From Nitrospirota bacterium (GTDB lineage: Bacteria; Nitrospirota; Thermodesulfovibrionia; Thermodesulfovibrionales; UBA1546): a stretch of DNA of 9,880 nucleotides. Shown here piece after piece: positions 3,427 through 9,880 of the stretch. The position numbers and the translations under genes are program-made. The notes beneath the pieces are model-generated. The model saw only the letters and a program-made list of their open reading frames with translations, made no database searches and was not told the DNA's origin. The stretch is taken from assembly GCA_004298625.1 (NCBI GenBank), contig SCSY01000289.1:1-9880 (forward strand), read 5' to 3'. Every line of letters begins with the position of its first letter. The stretch's first letter is position 1.

Positions 3427-6099
3427 ATGGCAACCAAAACAGCTAAAAAATATGTTTACTTCTTCGGCAGCGGAAAGGCAGACGGCAGGGGAGATATGAA
3501 AGACCTTCTCGGAGGCAAAGGAGCCGGCCTTGCCGAGATGACAAATCTTAAGATTCCTGTGCCTGCCGGTTTTACAATTTCGACAGAGGCCTGCAACGAA
3601 TACTTTAAAAACAAGAAGAAATACCCGCAGGGGATGTGGGAACAAGTCCTTGCAAACCTTAAAAAAATAGAGAAGACAATGGGTATGAAATTCGGCGATC
3701 CCATCAACCCTCTGCTCGTTTCCGTCCGTTCAGGCGCAAAGTTCTCCATGCCGGGCATGATGGATACCGTGCTCAACCTTGGGCTTAATGAGACAACAAT
3801 CAGCGCGCTTATAAAAAAGACAAAAAATGAAAGGTTTGCTTACGACGCATACAGAAGGTTCATTACAATGTTCGGAAGCATTGTAATGGGCGTTGACAGG
3901 CAGAAGTTTGAAAGGGCAATCGAAGAGATGAAATCAGGGAAGGGGGTTCATCTTGACACAGACCTTACAGCTACCGACCTTAAAAATCTTGCGAACGAAT
4001 TTAAACTTATTTACAAGAATAGCACTTCGGAGACTTTTCCATCCGACCCTTACGAACAGCTTAAAAAGGCGGTAAATGCAGTCTTTGGCTCATGGTTCGG
4101 AGACCGGGCAATAAAATACAGAAAGCTTAACGGCATACCGGAAAACCTCGGCACGGCATGCAATGTGCAGACAATGGTCTTTGGAAATATGGGAGAAAAT
4201 TCAGGCACCGGCGTGGGGTTCACAAGAGACCCATCTACAGGCCAGCATAAGTTTTTTGCGGAATGCCTCATAAATGCGCAGGGCGAGGATGTTGTTGCAG
4301 GCATAAGAACCCCATTGCACATAAATGAATTGAAAAAAAGACTTCCAAAGGCATACAACGAGCTTGACAGGATATACAAAAAACTCGAAAGACACTATAA
4401 AGACATGCTCGACATAGAGTTTACCGTCCAGGAGGGCAAGCTCTATATGCTCCAGACCAGGGTCGGCAAAAGGACAGCGGCCTCGGCCCTCAGGATAGCA
4501 ATAGATATGGTAAAAGAAAAAATGATAGATAAAAAGACCGCAATACTGAGAATAGACCCGCAGCAGCTTGACCAGCTTTTGCATCCGATGATTGACCCTA
4601 AGGCCAAGATTAATATAATTGCAAAAGGGCTTCCCGCATCGCCAGGCGCAGCAGTTGGAAAGGTTGTATTCACAGCAAACGATGCGGAAAAGGCCGCTGA
4701 AAAGGGTGAGAAAGTCATACTCGTCAGAACAGAAACATCCCCCGAAGACATCGGCGGGATGCACGCTGCGCAAGGCATTCTTACGGCGCGCGGCGGCATG
4801 ACATCTCATGCTGCTGTTGTGGCAAGAGGGATGGGCAAATGCTGTATCGCAGGCTGCGGCGCTATAAACATAAGCGAGAGCCAGAGGATATTTACGGTAA
4901 ACAGCTTCAGTATAAGAGAGGGAGATTACATAACCCTCAACGGCACAACAGGAGAAGTTATATTGGGTGAAGCGCCGTTGATGACGCCTGAGCTTACAGG
5001 CGATTTCGGCATATTCATGAAATGGGTTGATGAATACAGAAAGATAGGCGTAAGGACCAATGCAGATACGCCGCATGACGCAGCAGTCGCAAGGAATTTC
5101 GGTGCAGAGGGAATCGGCCTTTGCAGGACAGAACACATGTTCTTTGATCCGGAAAGGATAAGCGCTGTAAGGGAGATGATACTTGCCGACGATACAGAAG
5201 GAAGACAGGCTGCGCTTGCCAAACTCCTTCCTATGCAGAAAGGCGATTTTAAAGAAATATTCAAGGTCATGAAGGGGCTGCCTGTTACAATAAGACTTCT
5301 TGATCCGCCCTTGCACGAATTTATACCGCATACGGATGAAGAATTGAAAACCCTTGCGCACCACCTTGAAGTTCCATTCGACAAACTCAAGAATAGAAGC
5401 AAGGCGCTGCATGAATTCAACCCTATGCTCGGTCACAGGGGATGCAGGCTCGGCATAACATATCCTGAGATATATGCCATGCAGGCCCAGGCAATAATGG
5501 AGGCTGCCTGCGAGCTCCAAAAACAAAAGGTCAGGGTGATACCCGAGATAATGATACCTCTCGTTGGGCATGTGAATGAACTTAAGATGATGAGAGAGCT
5601 TACAATCAAGGTTGCAGACGAGGTGCAGAAGAAATATAAAACAAAAGTCGCCTACACAATCGGGACCATGATAGAGCTTCCCCGAGCCGCAATAACGGCG
5701 GACGAGATTGCAACACAGGCAGACTTCTATTCATTCGGCACAAATGACCTCACGCAGACGACATTCGGTCTTTCAAGAGACGACGCCGGAAGATTCCTGC
5801 CTTTCTATGTTGAAAAAGGGATTCTTGAAGACGATCCTTTCATAACCCTCGACAAGGGCGGCACAGGCCTTATGATGAAGATAGCAATAGAAAAAGGCAG
5901 GAAGGTCAAAAAAGACCTCAAGATGGGAATATGCGGCGAGCATGGCGGAGACCCGAGATCTGTTGAGTTCTGCCACCAGATAGGGCTTAATTATGTGAGC
6001 TGCTCTCCTTACAGAGTTCCTCTTGCGCGCCTCGCAGCAGCGCAGGCGGCATTGAAAGAGAAAATGGGAGGCAAAGACCTCAGCAAGTCAACGGTTTAA
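3427..6099 (+). CDS. ppdK: Pyruvate, phosphate dikinase
   Basis: This cytoplasmic enzyme interconverts pyruvate + ATP + phosphate and phosphoenolpyruvate + AMP + pyrophosphate. At 890 residues it is full length. Domains: an N-terminal ATP-grasp nucleotide-binding region (about 1-345, with GGKGAGLAEM near the start and ending at YMLQTRVGKRTA); a swivelling phosphohistidine domain with GGMTSHAAVVARGMG, where H461 is the phosphorylated histidine and T459 lies at the position regulated in plant enzymes; and a C-terminal TIM barrel (about 525-880) with LCRTEHMFF, GTNDLTQTTFG (771-781) and GICGEHGGDP, where C836 is the catalytic acid/base. The ATG at 3427 is preferred over one at 3355 because GGAGGA (3413-3418) precedes it and the protein then starts like the family. 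A long operator-rich region precedes it. The omptin-like gene follows after 62 bp. It likely supports gluconeogenesis or pyrophosphate-linked glycolysis. Confidence 0.97.
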   Translation: MATKTAKKYVYFFGSGKADGRGDMKDLLGGKGAGLAEMTNLKIPVPAGFTISTEACNEYFKNKKKYPQGMWEQVLANLKKIEKTMGMKFGDPINPLLVSVRSGAKFSMPGMMDTVLNLGLNETTISALIKKTKNERFAYDAYRRFITMFGSIVMGVDRQKFERAIEEMKSGKGVHLDTDLTATDLKNLANEFKLIYKNSTSETFPSDPYEQLKKAVNAVFGSWFGDRAIKYRKLNGIPENLGTACNVQTMVFGNMGENSGTGVGFTRDPSTGQHKFFAECLINAQGEDVVAGIRTPLHINELKKRLPKAYNELDRIYKKLERHYKDMLDIEFTVQEGKLYMLQTRVGKRTAASALRIAIDMVKEKMIDKKTAILRIDPQQLDQLLHPMIDPKAKINIIAKGLPASPGAAVGKVVFTANDAEKAAEKGEKVILVRTETSPEDIGGMHAAQGILTARGGMTSHAAVVARGMGKCCIAGCGAINISESQRIFTVNSFSIREGDYITLNGTTGEVILGEAPLMTPELTGDFGIFMKWVDEYRKIGVRTNADTPHDAAVARNFGAEGIGLCRTEHMFFDPERISAVREMILADDTEGRQAALAKLLPMQKGDFKEIFKVMKGLPVTIRLLDPPLHEFIPHTDEELKTLAHHLEVPFDKLKNRSKALHEFNPMLGHRGCRLGITYPEIYAMQAQAIMEAACELQKQKVRVIPEIMIPLVGHVNELKMMRELTIKVADEVQKKYKTKVAYTIGTMIELPRAAITADEIATQADFYSFGTNDLTQTTFGLSRDDAGRFLPFYVEKGILEDDPFITLDKGGTGLMMKIAIEKGRKVKKDLKMGICGEHGGDPRSVEFCHQIGLNYVSCSPYRVPLARLAAAQAALKEKMGGKDLSKSTV

Positions 6100-6161
6100 A
6101 GATTGAGATAATAGGAATTATAAACAGGGATCACTAAGCCCGGCGATAAAGAAAGGAGAAT

Positions 6162-7274
6162 TTGAGAAAGTCTTTAGTAGCAGTAGTAATTGTTATTTAT
6201 TTATCTTTTATTTACCCTTTCATAGCTTCAGCTATAGAACCTATGCGGGAAACAACAACCGGAAAGACTAAGGGGGGTGGCTTATGGCAAGAACTTCAAC
6301 ATAAAGAATCTGCCCGCCAGGAAATAACAACCGGAAAAGTCTCCTTCAGCCTCGGGGCGGATGTCGGATACCTCTCCGGATATACCCTCTACCATATTAC
6401 CTTCGATGCCCCTTACCTTATTAAAAACAATGATGGATCTTACTCCGGCTACTATACTATTAACGGCCGATTAGGAAAAGGGGAAAGTGAGTTGGAATTT
6501 CCTCTTGATTCTTATGTCGGCGGGGTGAATGCATCCCTTGGTAAAAAAAGCGTGTGGTCCATAGACCTATCACTTGCAAAGAACCTTACAAAAAATACCG
6601 GTAAGATGAAGGATTCGGACTGGGAGCCTGTGTATGTGTTGAGTTCAGGTCAAAAGATTCAGGAAAAAACCGTTTATTCTGAATCCGATACAGATATGGA
6701 TGCCCTTTTTTTTGATGTCATCGGGAAATATTATTTTCTCAGAGAAGAGAATGGCTCTGACGCCATAGGCTCTGTAGGCGTTATAGGGGGGTATAGGTAT
6801 CAAAATCTATCCTTCGATATCAGTAATGTAAACCAGTGGAGCCCTATAGGGATTTATTCTTCAGTATATGTGGGTGGAAAAGTTTTGACCTATGAGATAA
6901 CCTATCATATCCCCTATGCAGGGGTTGTCTTAAATTGGAACTCCCCTGGCAAATTTTCCCTTGATCTTTTAGGCGCCTATGGCAGGGCCTATTCTAAAGA
7001 TGAAGATGACCACATCTTACGCTCAAAGAGGTCCACGGCAAAGGCAGACGGGCCATTTTATTCGGTCAAGGCTCAGGGCGCTGTATCACTCAGCCGGAAA
7101 CTATCCCTTCTTCTTGCCCTCGAGTATCTGAACATAGAGGTAAAGGGTAAACAGAAGCAGGTATGGTATGCTACAACATCCGAAGCAACTGCAGGCACTA
7201 CTATTACGGGCATTGATTATAGCGCCAAGAGCGAACAGGCCTATGCCTGGACAGGATTACAATATCGTTTTTAA
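6162..7274 (+). CDS. Omptin-family outer-membrane aspartyl protease (putative)
   Basis: This is a secreted outer-membrane beta-barrel of 370 residues. A Sec signal peptide (MRK, hydrophobic core, cleavage after ASA at 22-24) is followed by a linker of about 35 residues and amphipathic strands ending YAWTGLQYRF, with the C-terminal Phe used for barrel insertion. The order of motifs matches OmpT: GYLSGYT near 69-75; ESELEFPLDSYVGGVNASLG at 109-127; KDSDW with D151 and D153 (OmpT D83/D85); a DTDMD stretch at 176-180; HIPYAGVVLNW at 249-259; and DEDDH with D280, D282 and H284 (OmpT D208, D210, H212). If correct it cleaves extracellular peptides, usually at basic residues. The assignment is by eye. 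The start is TTG 6162 with a close GGAG (6155-6158); an in-frame TAA at 6147 rules out a longer gene. It is slightly longer than typical omptins because of the N-terminal linker. Confidence 0.72.
   Translation: MRKSLVAVVIVIYLSFIYPFIASAIEPMRETTTGKTKGGGLWQELQHKESARQEITTGKVSFSLGADVGYLSGYTLYHITFDAPYLIKNNDGSYSGYYTINGRLGKGESELEFPLDSYVGGVNASLGKKSVWSIDLSLAKNLTKNTGKMKDSDWEPVYVLSSGQKIQEKTVYSESDTDMDALFFDVIGKYYFLREENGSDAIGSVGVIGGYRYQNLSFDISNVNQWSPIGIYSSVYVGGKVLTYEITYHIPYAGVVLNWNSPGKFSLDLLGAYGRAYSKDEDDHILRSKRSTAKADGPFYSVKAQGAVSLSRKLSLLLALEYLNIEVKGKQKQVWYATTSEATAGTTITGIDYSAKSEQAYAWTGLQYRF
6248..6337 (+). repeat. In-frame 18-bp direct repeat in the omptin-like N-terminal linker
   Basis: GGAAACAACAACCGGAAA (6248-6265) and GGAAATAACAACCGGAAA (6320-6337) differ at one base and are 72 bp (24 codons) apart. 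They encode ETTTGK and EITTGK in the linker between the signal peptide and the barrel. This may be a remnant of an internal duplication. Confidence 0.5.
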
Positions 7275-7319
7275 AAATCTCCCCTAAATCCCGGACATTA
7301 ACTCTTAAAAAAATTTACA

Positions 7320-8081
7320 TCAACCCGGTTTCGAGTCGCAACAACGTGCAGGTTTAAGTTTATGAAAGGCGTGTGATCTCAAGGGTCTTGAAAGCGTATA
7401 TATTATGTGGTCGTTTATCATGCTTGAAAGCTCCGACAGAAGCTCCCCTGAGGGCTTTATCCTTCCTATTGCAGGATCATCCCACTTGCTTAAGCTCTCA
7501 TAAAGTTTTATAGAGCCGGGCGAGAGCTTTATCGGCCGGTTCATCCCGGTTGCGCATTTCTCGCAGATGACGGACCCGTGCGCAATATAAAAACTAAGGC
7601 CTGCATTTCCACAGCGGCCGCAGCCGTCGAGTCTCGGCGCATAGCCGATGAAGTTGAGAAATCTTATCTTGTACAGAATTGTATCAAGCAGAAGGTTGCA
7701 ATCCTTCTTCGCTGTTTTCAGCGTATTCAGCAGGAGCGTAAAAACCTTTTTATTTGCCTCGCGTTCAGGTAAAAAATTGGCGGTAAGCTCAGCTATCTCC
7801 GATACCTTAAGAAAACAATTCCAGCTCTCTCTTAACTCCTGAAATGATAATATTATATCCGATTGGGTTAGTCTGGGAAGCTGCGCGTCTTCTTTTCCCC
7901 AGAACGATATCTTTGAACATGTGAGCGGTTCAAGGCTGCTTCCAAATCTGCTTTTTATCTTTCTGGGACTCTTGGCAAATGTATTTATAAGGCCGAAATC
8001 ATAAGTGAAGTGCGTTACTATGAGGTCGGCTTCTCCGAAAGGGAGGGTCTTTAAAACAATGGCATTGGTTCTTCTTAGCAT
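7320..8081 (-). CDS. recO: DNA repair and recombination protein RecO
   Basis: RecO acts in the RecFOR pathway: it anneals single strands and helps load RecA onto SSB-coated DNA. The 253-residue protein has the expected N-terminal OB-fold (RTNAIVLKTLPFGEADLIVT, about 4-23), a helical middle, and a zinc-binding site C154-G-R-C157 / C173-E-K-C176. The length is normal for the family. It begins at ATG 8081, which matches the usual RecO N-terminus, but no Shine-Dalgarno is visible: the upstream DNA is filled by the heptamer array. It is the second gene of a minus-strand pair after the BFN gene, with an 83-bp gap. The gene ends 45 bp from the convergent omptin-like gene, with no clear terminator between. 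Confidence 0.93.
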   Translation of the reverse strand: MLRRTNAIVLKTLPFGEADLIVTHFTYDFGLINTFAKSPRKIKSRFGSSLEPLTCSKISFWGKEDAQLPRLTQSDIILSFQELRESWNCFLKVSEIAELTANFLPEREANKKVFTLLLNTLKTAKKDCNLLLDTILYKIRFLNFIGYAPRLDGCGRCGNAGLSFYIAHGSVICEKCATGMNRPIKLSPGSIKLYESLSKWDDPAIGRIKPSGELLSELSSMINDHIIYTLSRPLRSHAFHKLKPARCCDSKPG

Positions 8082-8084
8082 ACA

Positions 8085-8157
8085 AGTTAGAAGTTAGAAG
8101 TTAAAAGTTAGAAGTTAAAACCTGAAACTCTTAACTTATAACTCGTAACTCTTAACT
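8085..8157. repeat. Inverted array of 5 + 5 heptamers between the BFN gene and recO
   Basis: Five tandem AGTTARA heptamers occupy 8085-8119 (AGTTAGA, AGTTAGA, AGTTAAA, AGTTAGA, AGTTAAA). After a 3-bp spacer ACC come five heptamers of the opposite sense at 8123-8157 (TGAAACT, CTTAACT, TATAACT, CGTAACT, CTTAACT). The two 35-bp arms pair heptamer by heptamer, with conserved AGTTA/TAACT cores and variable positions 6-7. The outer end is 3 bp from the recO start codon and 7 bp from the BFN stop codon, so the array fills the whole gap. A transcript through it can form a long imperfect hairpin. Confidence 0.85.
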
Positions 8158-8164
8158 TTTTTTC

Positions 8165-8617
8165 TCACATTACATTTCCGAAATCTTCAGGCTTTAAATT
8201 TTTAAGCCATTCCTCAAGTTCGTCGGTGCTTCTCTTTTCGAGGACGTTTTCCTCGACAAATATTGGGGCGCTCACTCTTAAGGCAAGCGCAATTGCGTCG
8301 CTGGGTCTGGAATCTATGGACAACTCATTTTTGCCGTCGCTGAGGAATATAAGCGCATAATAAGTATTATCGAGTATCTCTGTAACAACAATTCTCGTTA
8401 TTTTCATCTTCAGGCTGTAAACCAGATTTTTGATTAAATCGTGGGTAAGCGGCCTCGGCGTTGCAACCTTTCCGAGCGCAAGCGCTATTGAATCGGCTTC
8501 GGGTTTCCCGATCCATATAGGCAGGGTGGCTGTCCCCTCCTGGTTCTTCAGAAGCAGTATATACATGCTGCTTCTCGGATCGAACAACAACCCCTCGACT
8601 GTCATTCTGACAAGCAT
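8165..8617 (-). CDS. Bifunctional nuclease family protein (BFN domain, DUF151)
   Basis: This 150-residue cytoplasmic protein consists almost entirely of a BFN domain. It shows the family's landmarks in order: LPIWIGKPEADSIALAL (32-48), RPLTHDLI (55-62) and SRPSDAIALALRVSAPIFVEE (about 102-122), followed by a short acidic helix. A plant member has been described with both RNase and DNase activity. In bacteria the physiological role is poorly defined. The ATG at 8617 follows GAGG (8627-8630 on this strand) at 9-nt spacing. A candidate promoter lies at 8658-8686. recO follows on the same strand, so a two-gene nucleic-acid-related operon is plausible. Confidence 0.9.
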   Translation of the reverse strand: MLVRMTVEGLLFDPRSSMYILLLKNQEGTATLPIWIGKPEADSIALALGKVATPRPLTHDLIKNLVYSLKMKITRIVVTEILDNTYYALIFLSDGKNELSIDSRPSDAIALALRVSAPIFVEENVLEKRSTDELEEWLKNLKPEDFGNVM

Positions 8618-8657
8618 TTACTTAAACCTCAATGTGATTTGGACAAGCACTTTTATT

Positions 8658-8693
8658 AAGATAACATTATCAGTCCTATTCTTCAATAGGATT
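8658..8693 (-). promoter_or_regulatory. Candidate BFN-recO promoter with overlapping inverted repeat
   Basis: Read on the minus strand, TTGAAG (8681-8686) and TATCTT (8658-8663) are 17 bp apart. The -35 lies in the loop and one arm of a perfect 7-bp inverted repeat, TCCTATT (8674-8680) and AATAGGA (8685-8691). It extends to 9 pairs with one G-T pair. The repeat could be an operator. Confidence 0.35.
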
Positions 8694-8775
8694 ATATTAG
8701 CTCGTTTGAGCCCTTTCGAGAAATTTCCAAGTTATTGAATAACCGGTCTTGCCTTTAAATGCCTCAGGCTGATAA

Positions 8776-8781
8776 TATAAT
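8776..8781 (+). promoter_or_regulatory. Possible -10 box for the Fic gene
   Basis: A perfect TATAAT lies 62 bp before the Fic start. The matching -35 position has no good hexamer, so this is weak. The surrounding DNA has several partial TGATA/TATCA repeats between 8770 and 8816. Confidence 0.22.
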
Positions 8782-8843
8782 CATATCACGAAACGGTAAC
8801 ATGATAAGAATATGATCCTATAGAGAACTGGAGAAAAGTACGT

Positions 8844-9880
8844 ATGAAATCTTTTGAATATGGCTATTATCTTGAAACTCCGATATCTCATGCCTTTCTA
8901 ATGGCTATGCGCTCGTTGGGTGAATTCAGAGGACGTCAGGCACTTTATACTGACCAATTCCCCGAAGTCCTCGCTACACTGCGGCGCGTGGCAATGGTGC
9001 AGAGCGCTGAATCATCAAACAGGATAGAAGGCATCTCGGTTTTGCCGGGTAGAATTGATGACCTCGTCTTAAAAAAGTCAAAGCCCCGTGACCGTTCCGA
9101 ACAGGAAGTGGCCGGCTATCGGAATGTGCTTGCCGCAATACATGCCAATTATCAGAACCTTCATCTATCAACCAAGCTCATTCTCAATTGGCATCGGGAG
9201 CTTTATCGCTACACGGGGGAACACGGCGGCGAGTGGAAAACCAAAGATAACGCCATTCTTGAAATCAGGCCTGATGGCCGCCAGATCATACGCTTCAAGC
9301 CGGTATCCGCCCTCGCTACGCCTGATTTCATGGAACGCCTGATTGCTCTATATAAGCAAGCTATTGAGAAGAACGAAGCCGACCCGTTACTCCTGATTGC
9401 TACCTTTGTTTTTGATTTCGAATGCGTCCATCCTTTCAAAGACGGCAATGGGCGCATAGGGCGTTTACTTGCTCTTCTTCTGCTATATCAGGCCGGTTAT
9501 GATGTTGGGCGGTATATAAGCCTTGAACGCATCGTCGAAGACACCAAGGAGACATACTACGAAGCGTTATACAAAAGCTCTAAGGGTTGGCATGAAGGAA
9601 AACATGATCTTCGCCCATGGTGGAACTATTTTCTTGGGATGCTGACTGCAGCTTACAAGGAATTCGAGGAGCGGGTGGGTAAGATTACCTCGGCGCGGGG
9701 TGCTAAGCGTGAAATGGTCCGAAGTGCAATTGAACGCATGCCTGAAAGGTTTACGATTGGGGACTTGAAGCGGGTCTGCCCCGGGGTGAGTTACCCCACT
9801 CTTCAGCGTGCGCTTTCTGATTTAAGAAAAGAAAAAAAGCTTAGATGCCTCAGTCGAGGCCCCGATGCTCAATGGGAGCG
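8844..9880 (+). CDS. Fic-family protein adenylyltransferase with N-terminal inhibitory motif (3' end beyond window)
   Basis: Fic enzymes transfer AMP from ATP to a hydroxyl side chain of a target protein. 345 complete codons are visible and the frame is open to the window edge. The active-site motif is canonical: H196-PFKDGNGRIGR, where H196 is the catalytic base and R204/R207 contact phosphates. S58-NRI-E62-G63 fits the inhibitory (S/T)xxxE(G/N) motif and lies N-terminal to the Fic core, as in class II. Its glutamate normally blocks ATP binding until the inhibition is released. The stretch after about 285 (from KREMVRSAIERM through FTIGDLKRVCPGVSYPTLQRALSDLRKEKK) looks like a winged helix-turn-helix, common in long Fic proteins. 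GGAG (8830-8833) precedes ATG 8844 by 10 nt. About 25 of 32 Arg codons are CGN, the reverse of ppdK, suggesting transfer. The target is unknown. Confidence 0.93.
   Translation, partial: MKSFEYGYYLETPISHAFLMAMRSLGEFRGRQALYTDQFPEVLATLRRVAMVQSAESSNRIEGISVLPGRIDDLVLKKSKPRDRSEQEVAGYRNVLAAIHANYQNLHLSTKLILNWHRELYRYTGEHGGEWKTKDNAILEIRPDGRQIIRFKPVSALATPDFMERLIALYKQAIEKNEADPLLLIATFVFDFECVHPFKDGNGRIGRLLALLLLYQAGYDVGRYISLERIVEDTKETYYEALYKSSKGWHEGKHDLRPWWNYFLGMLTAAYKEFEERVGKITSARGAKREMVRSAIERMPERFTIGDLKRVCPGVSYPTLQRALSDLRKEKKLRCLSRGPDAQWE

Noticed and set aside
3748..3760. ATGCCGGGCATGA in ppdK matching the dyad upstream of the zinc-ribbon gene at 1584-1596
   Set aside because: Here it encodes the conserved PPDK segment MPGMM, so the identity is adequately explained by coding constraint and chance.
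4201..5571. Long open frame (456 codons) on the minus strand inside ppdK
   Set aside because: It is antisense to a clearly conserved enzyme. The translation is rich in Cys, Tyr, His and Phe with no recognisable domain, as expected for a shadow of AGA/AGG- and AAG-rich coding DNA.
7275..7319. Terminator between the convergent omptin-like gene and recO
   Set aside because: A T-rich run exists (AAAAAAATTT), but no stem of useful length precedes it on either strand; the AACCCGGTT dyad has too small a loop.
8085..8157. Heptamer array considered as a CRISPR or as an attachment site
   Set aside because: The units are 7 bp with no spacers, the arms are inverted, and no cas or integrase gene is in the window.

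Overview
The window looks like a piece of a mesophilic, Gram-negative, probably anaerobic bacterial chromosome, or a metagenome bin of one. A signal-peptide-bearing outer-membrane barrel ending in Phe indicates a diderm. Pyruvate phosphate dikinase points to pyrophosphate-linked, reversible glycolysis. Nitrospirota or the former Deltaproteobacteria are my best guesses, from general gene content and from the AGA/AGG-rich arginine codon use of the long genes. This is inference; no rRNA or other phylogenetic marker lies in the window.

Layout. Positions 1-78 are probably the 3' end of an unidentified gene. Positions 104-926 hold a compact two-gene toxin-antitoxin module: an MntA-type nucleotidyltransferase antitoxin followed by, and overlapping, a HepT (HEPN) RNase toxin. 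A CDP-alcohol phosphatidyltransferase of the inositol-phosphate-lipid type follows (999-1562). Next comes a small zinc-ribbon protein with its own promoter and leader hairpin (1682-2002). Convergent to it is a minus-strand pair: a 67-residue protein of unknown function and a DedA-family membrane protein (2923 down to 2013), ending in a shared terminator-like hairpin.

Positions 2924-3426 are an AT-rich non-coding block of about 500 bp with tandem operator-like repeats, an inverted repeat and a possible leader structure. It precedes ppdK (3427-6099). After ppdK, 62 bp downstream, is an outer-membrane protein (6162-7274) whose sequence follows the omptin protease pattern, including the Asp-Asp and Asp-His catalytic pairs. 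Convergent to it on the minus strand are recO (8081 to 7320) and a bifunctional-nuclease (BFN/DUF151) gene (8617 to 8165). These two are separated by a striking array of five plus five inverted heptamers that reaches almost to the recO start codon. Divergent from the BFN gene, a Fic-family AMP-transferase with an intact active site and inhibitory motif starts at 8844 and runs off the right edge.

How the genes fit together. The window is mostly housekeeping modules (carbon metabolism, DNA repair, lipid and envelope functions) flanked by two accessory nucleotidyl-transfer modules, MntA-HepT on the left and Fic on the right. The Fic gene has clearly different arginine codon use and is likely acquired. 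The least routine items are the omptin-like protease next to ppdK, the heptamer array in front of recO, and the tandem operator-like repeats upstream of ppdK. I found no evidence of a completely new multigene system.
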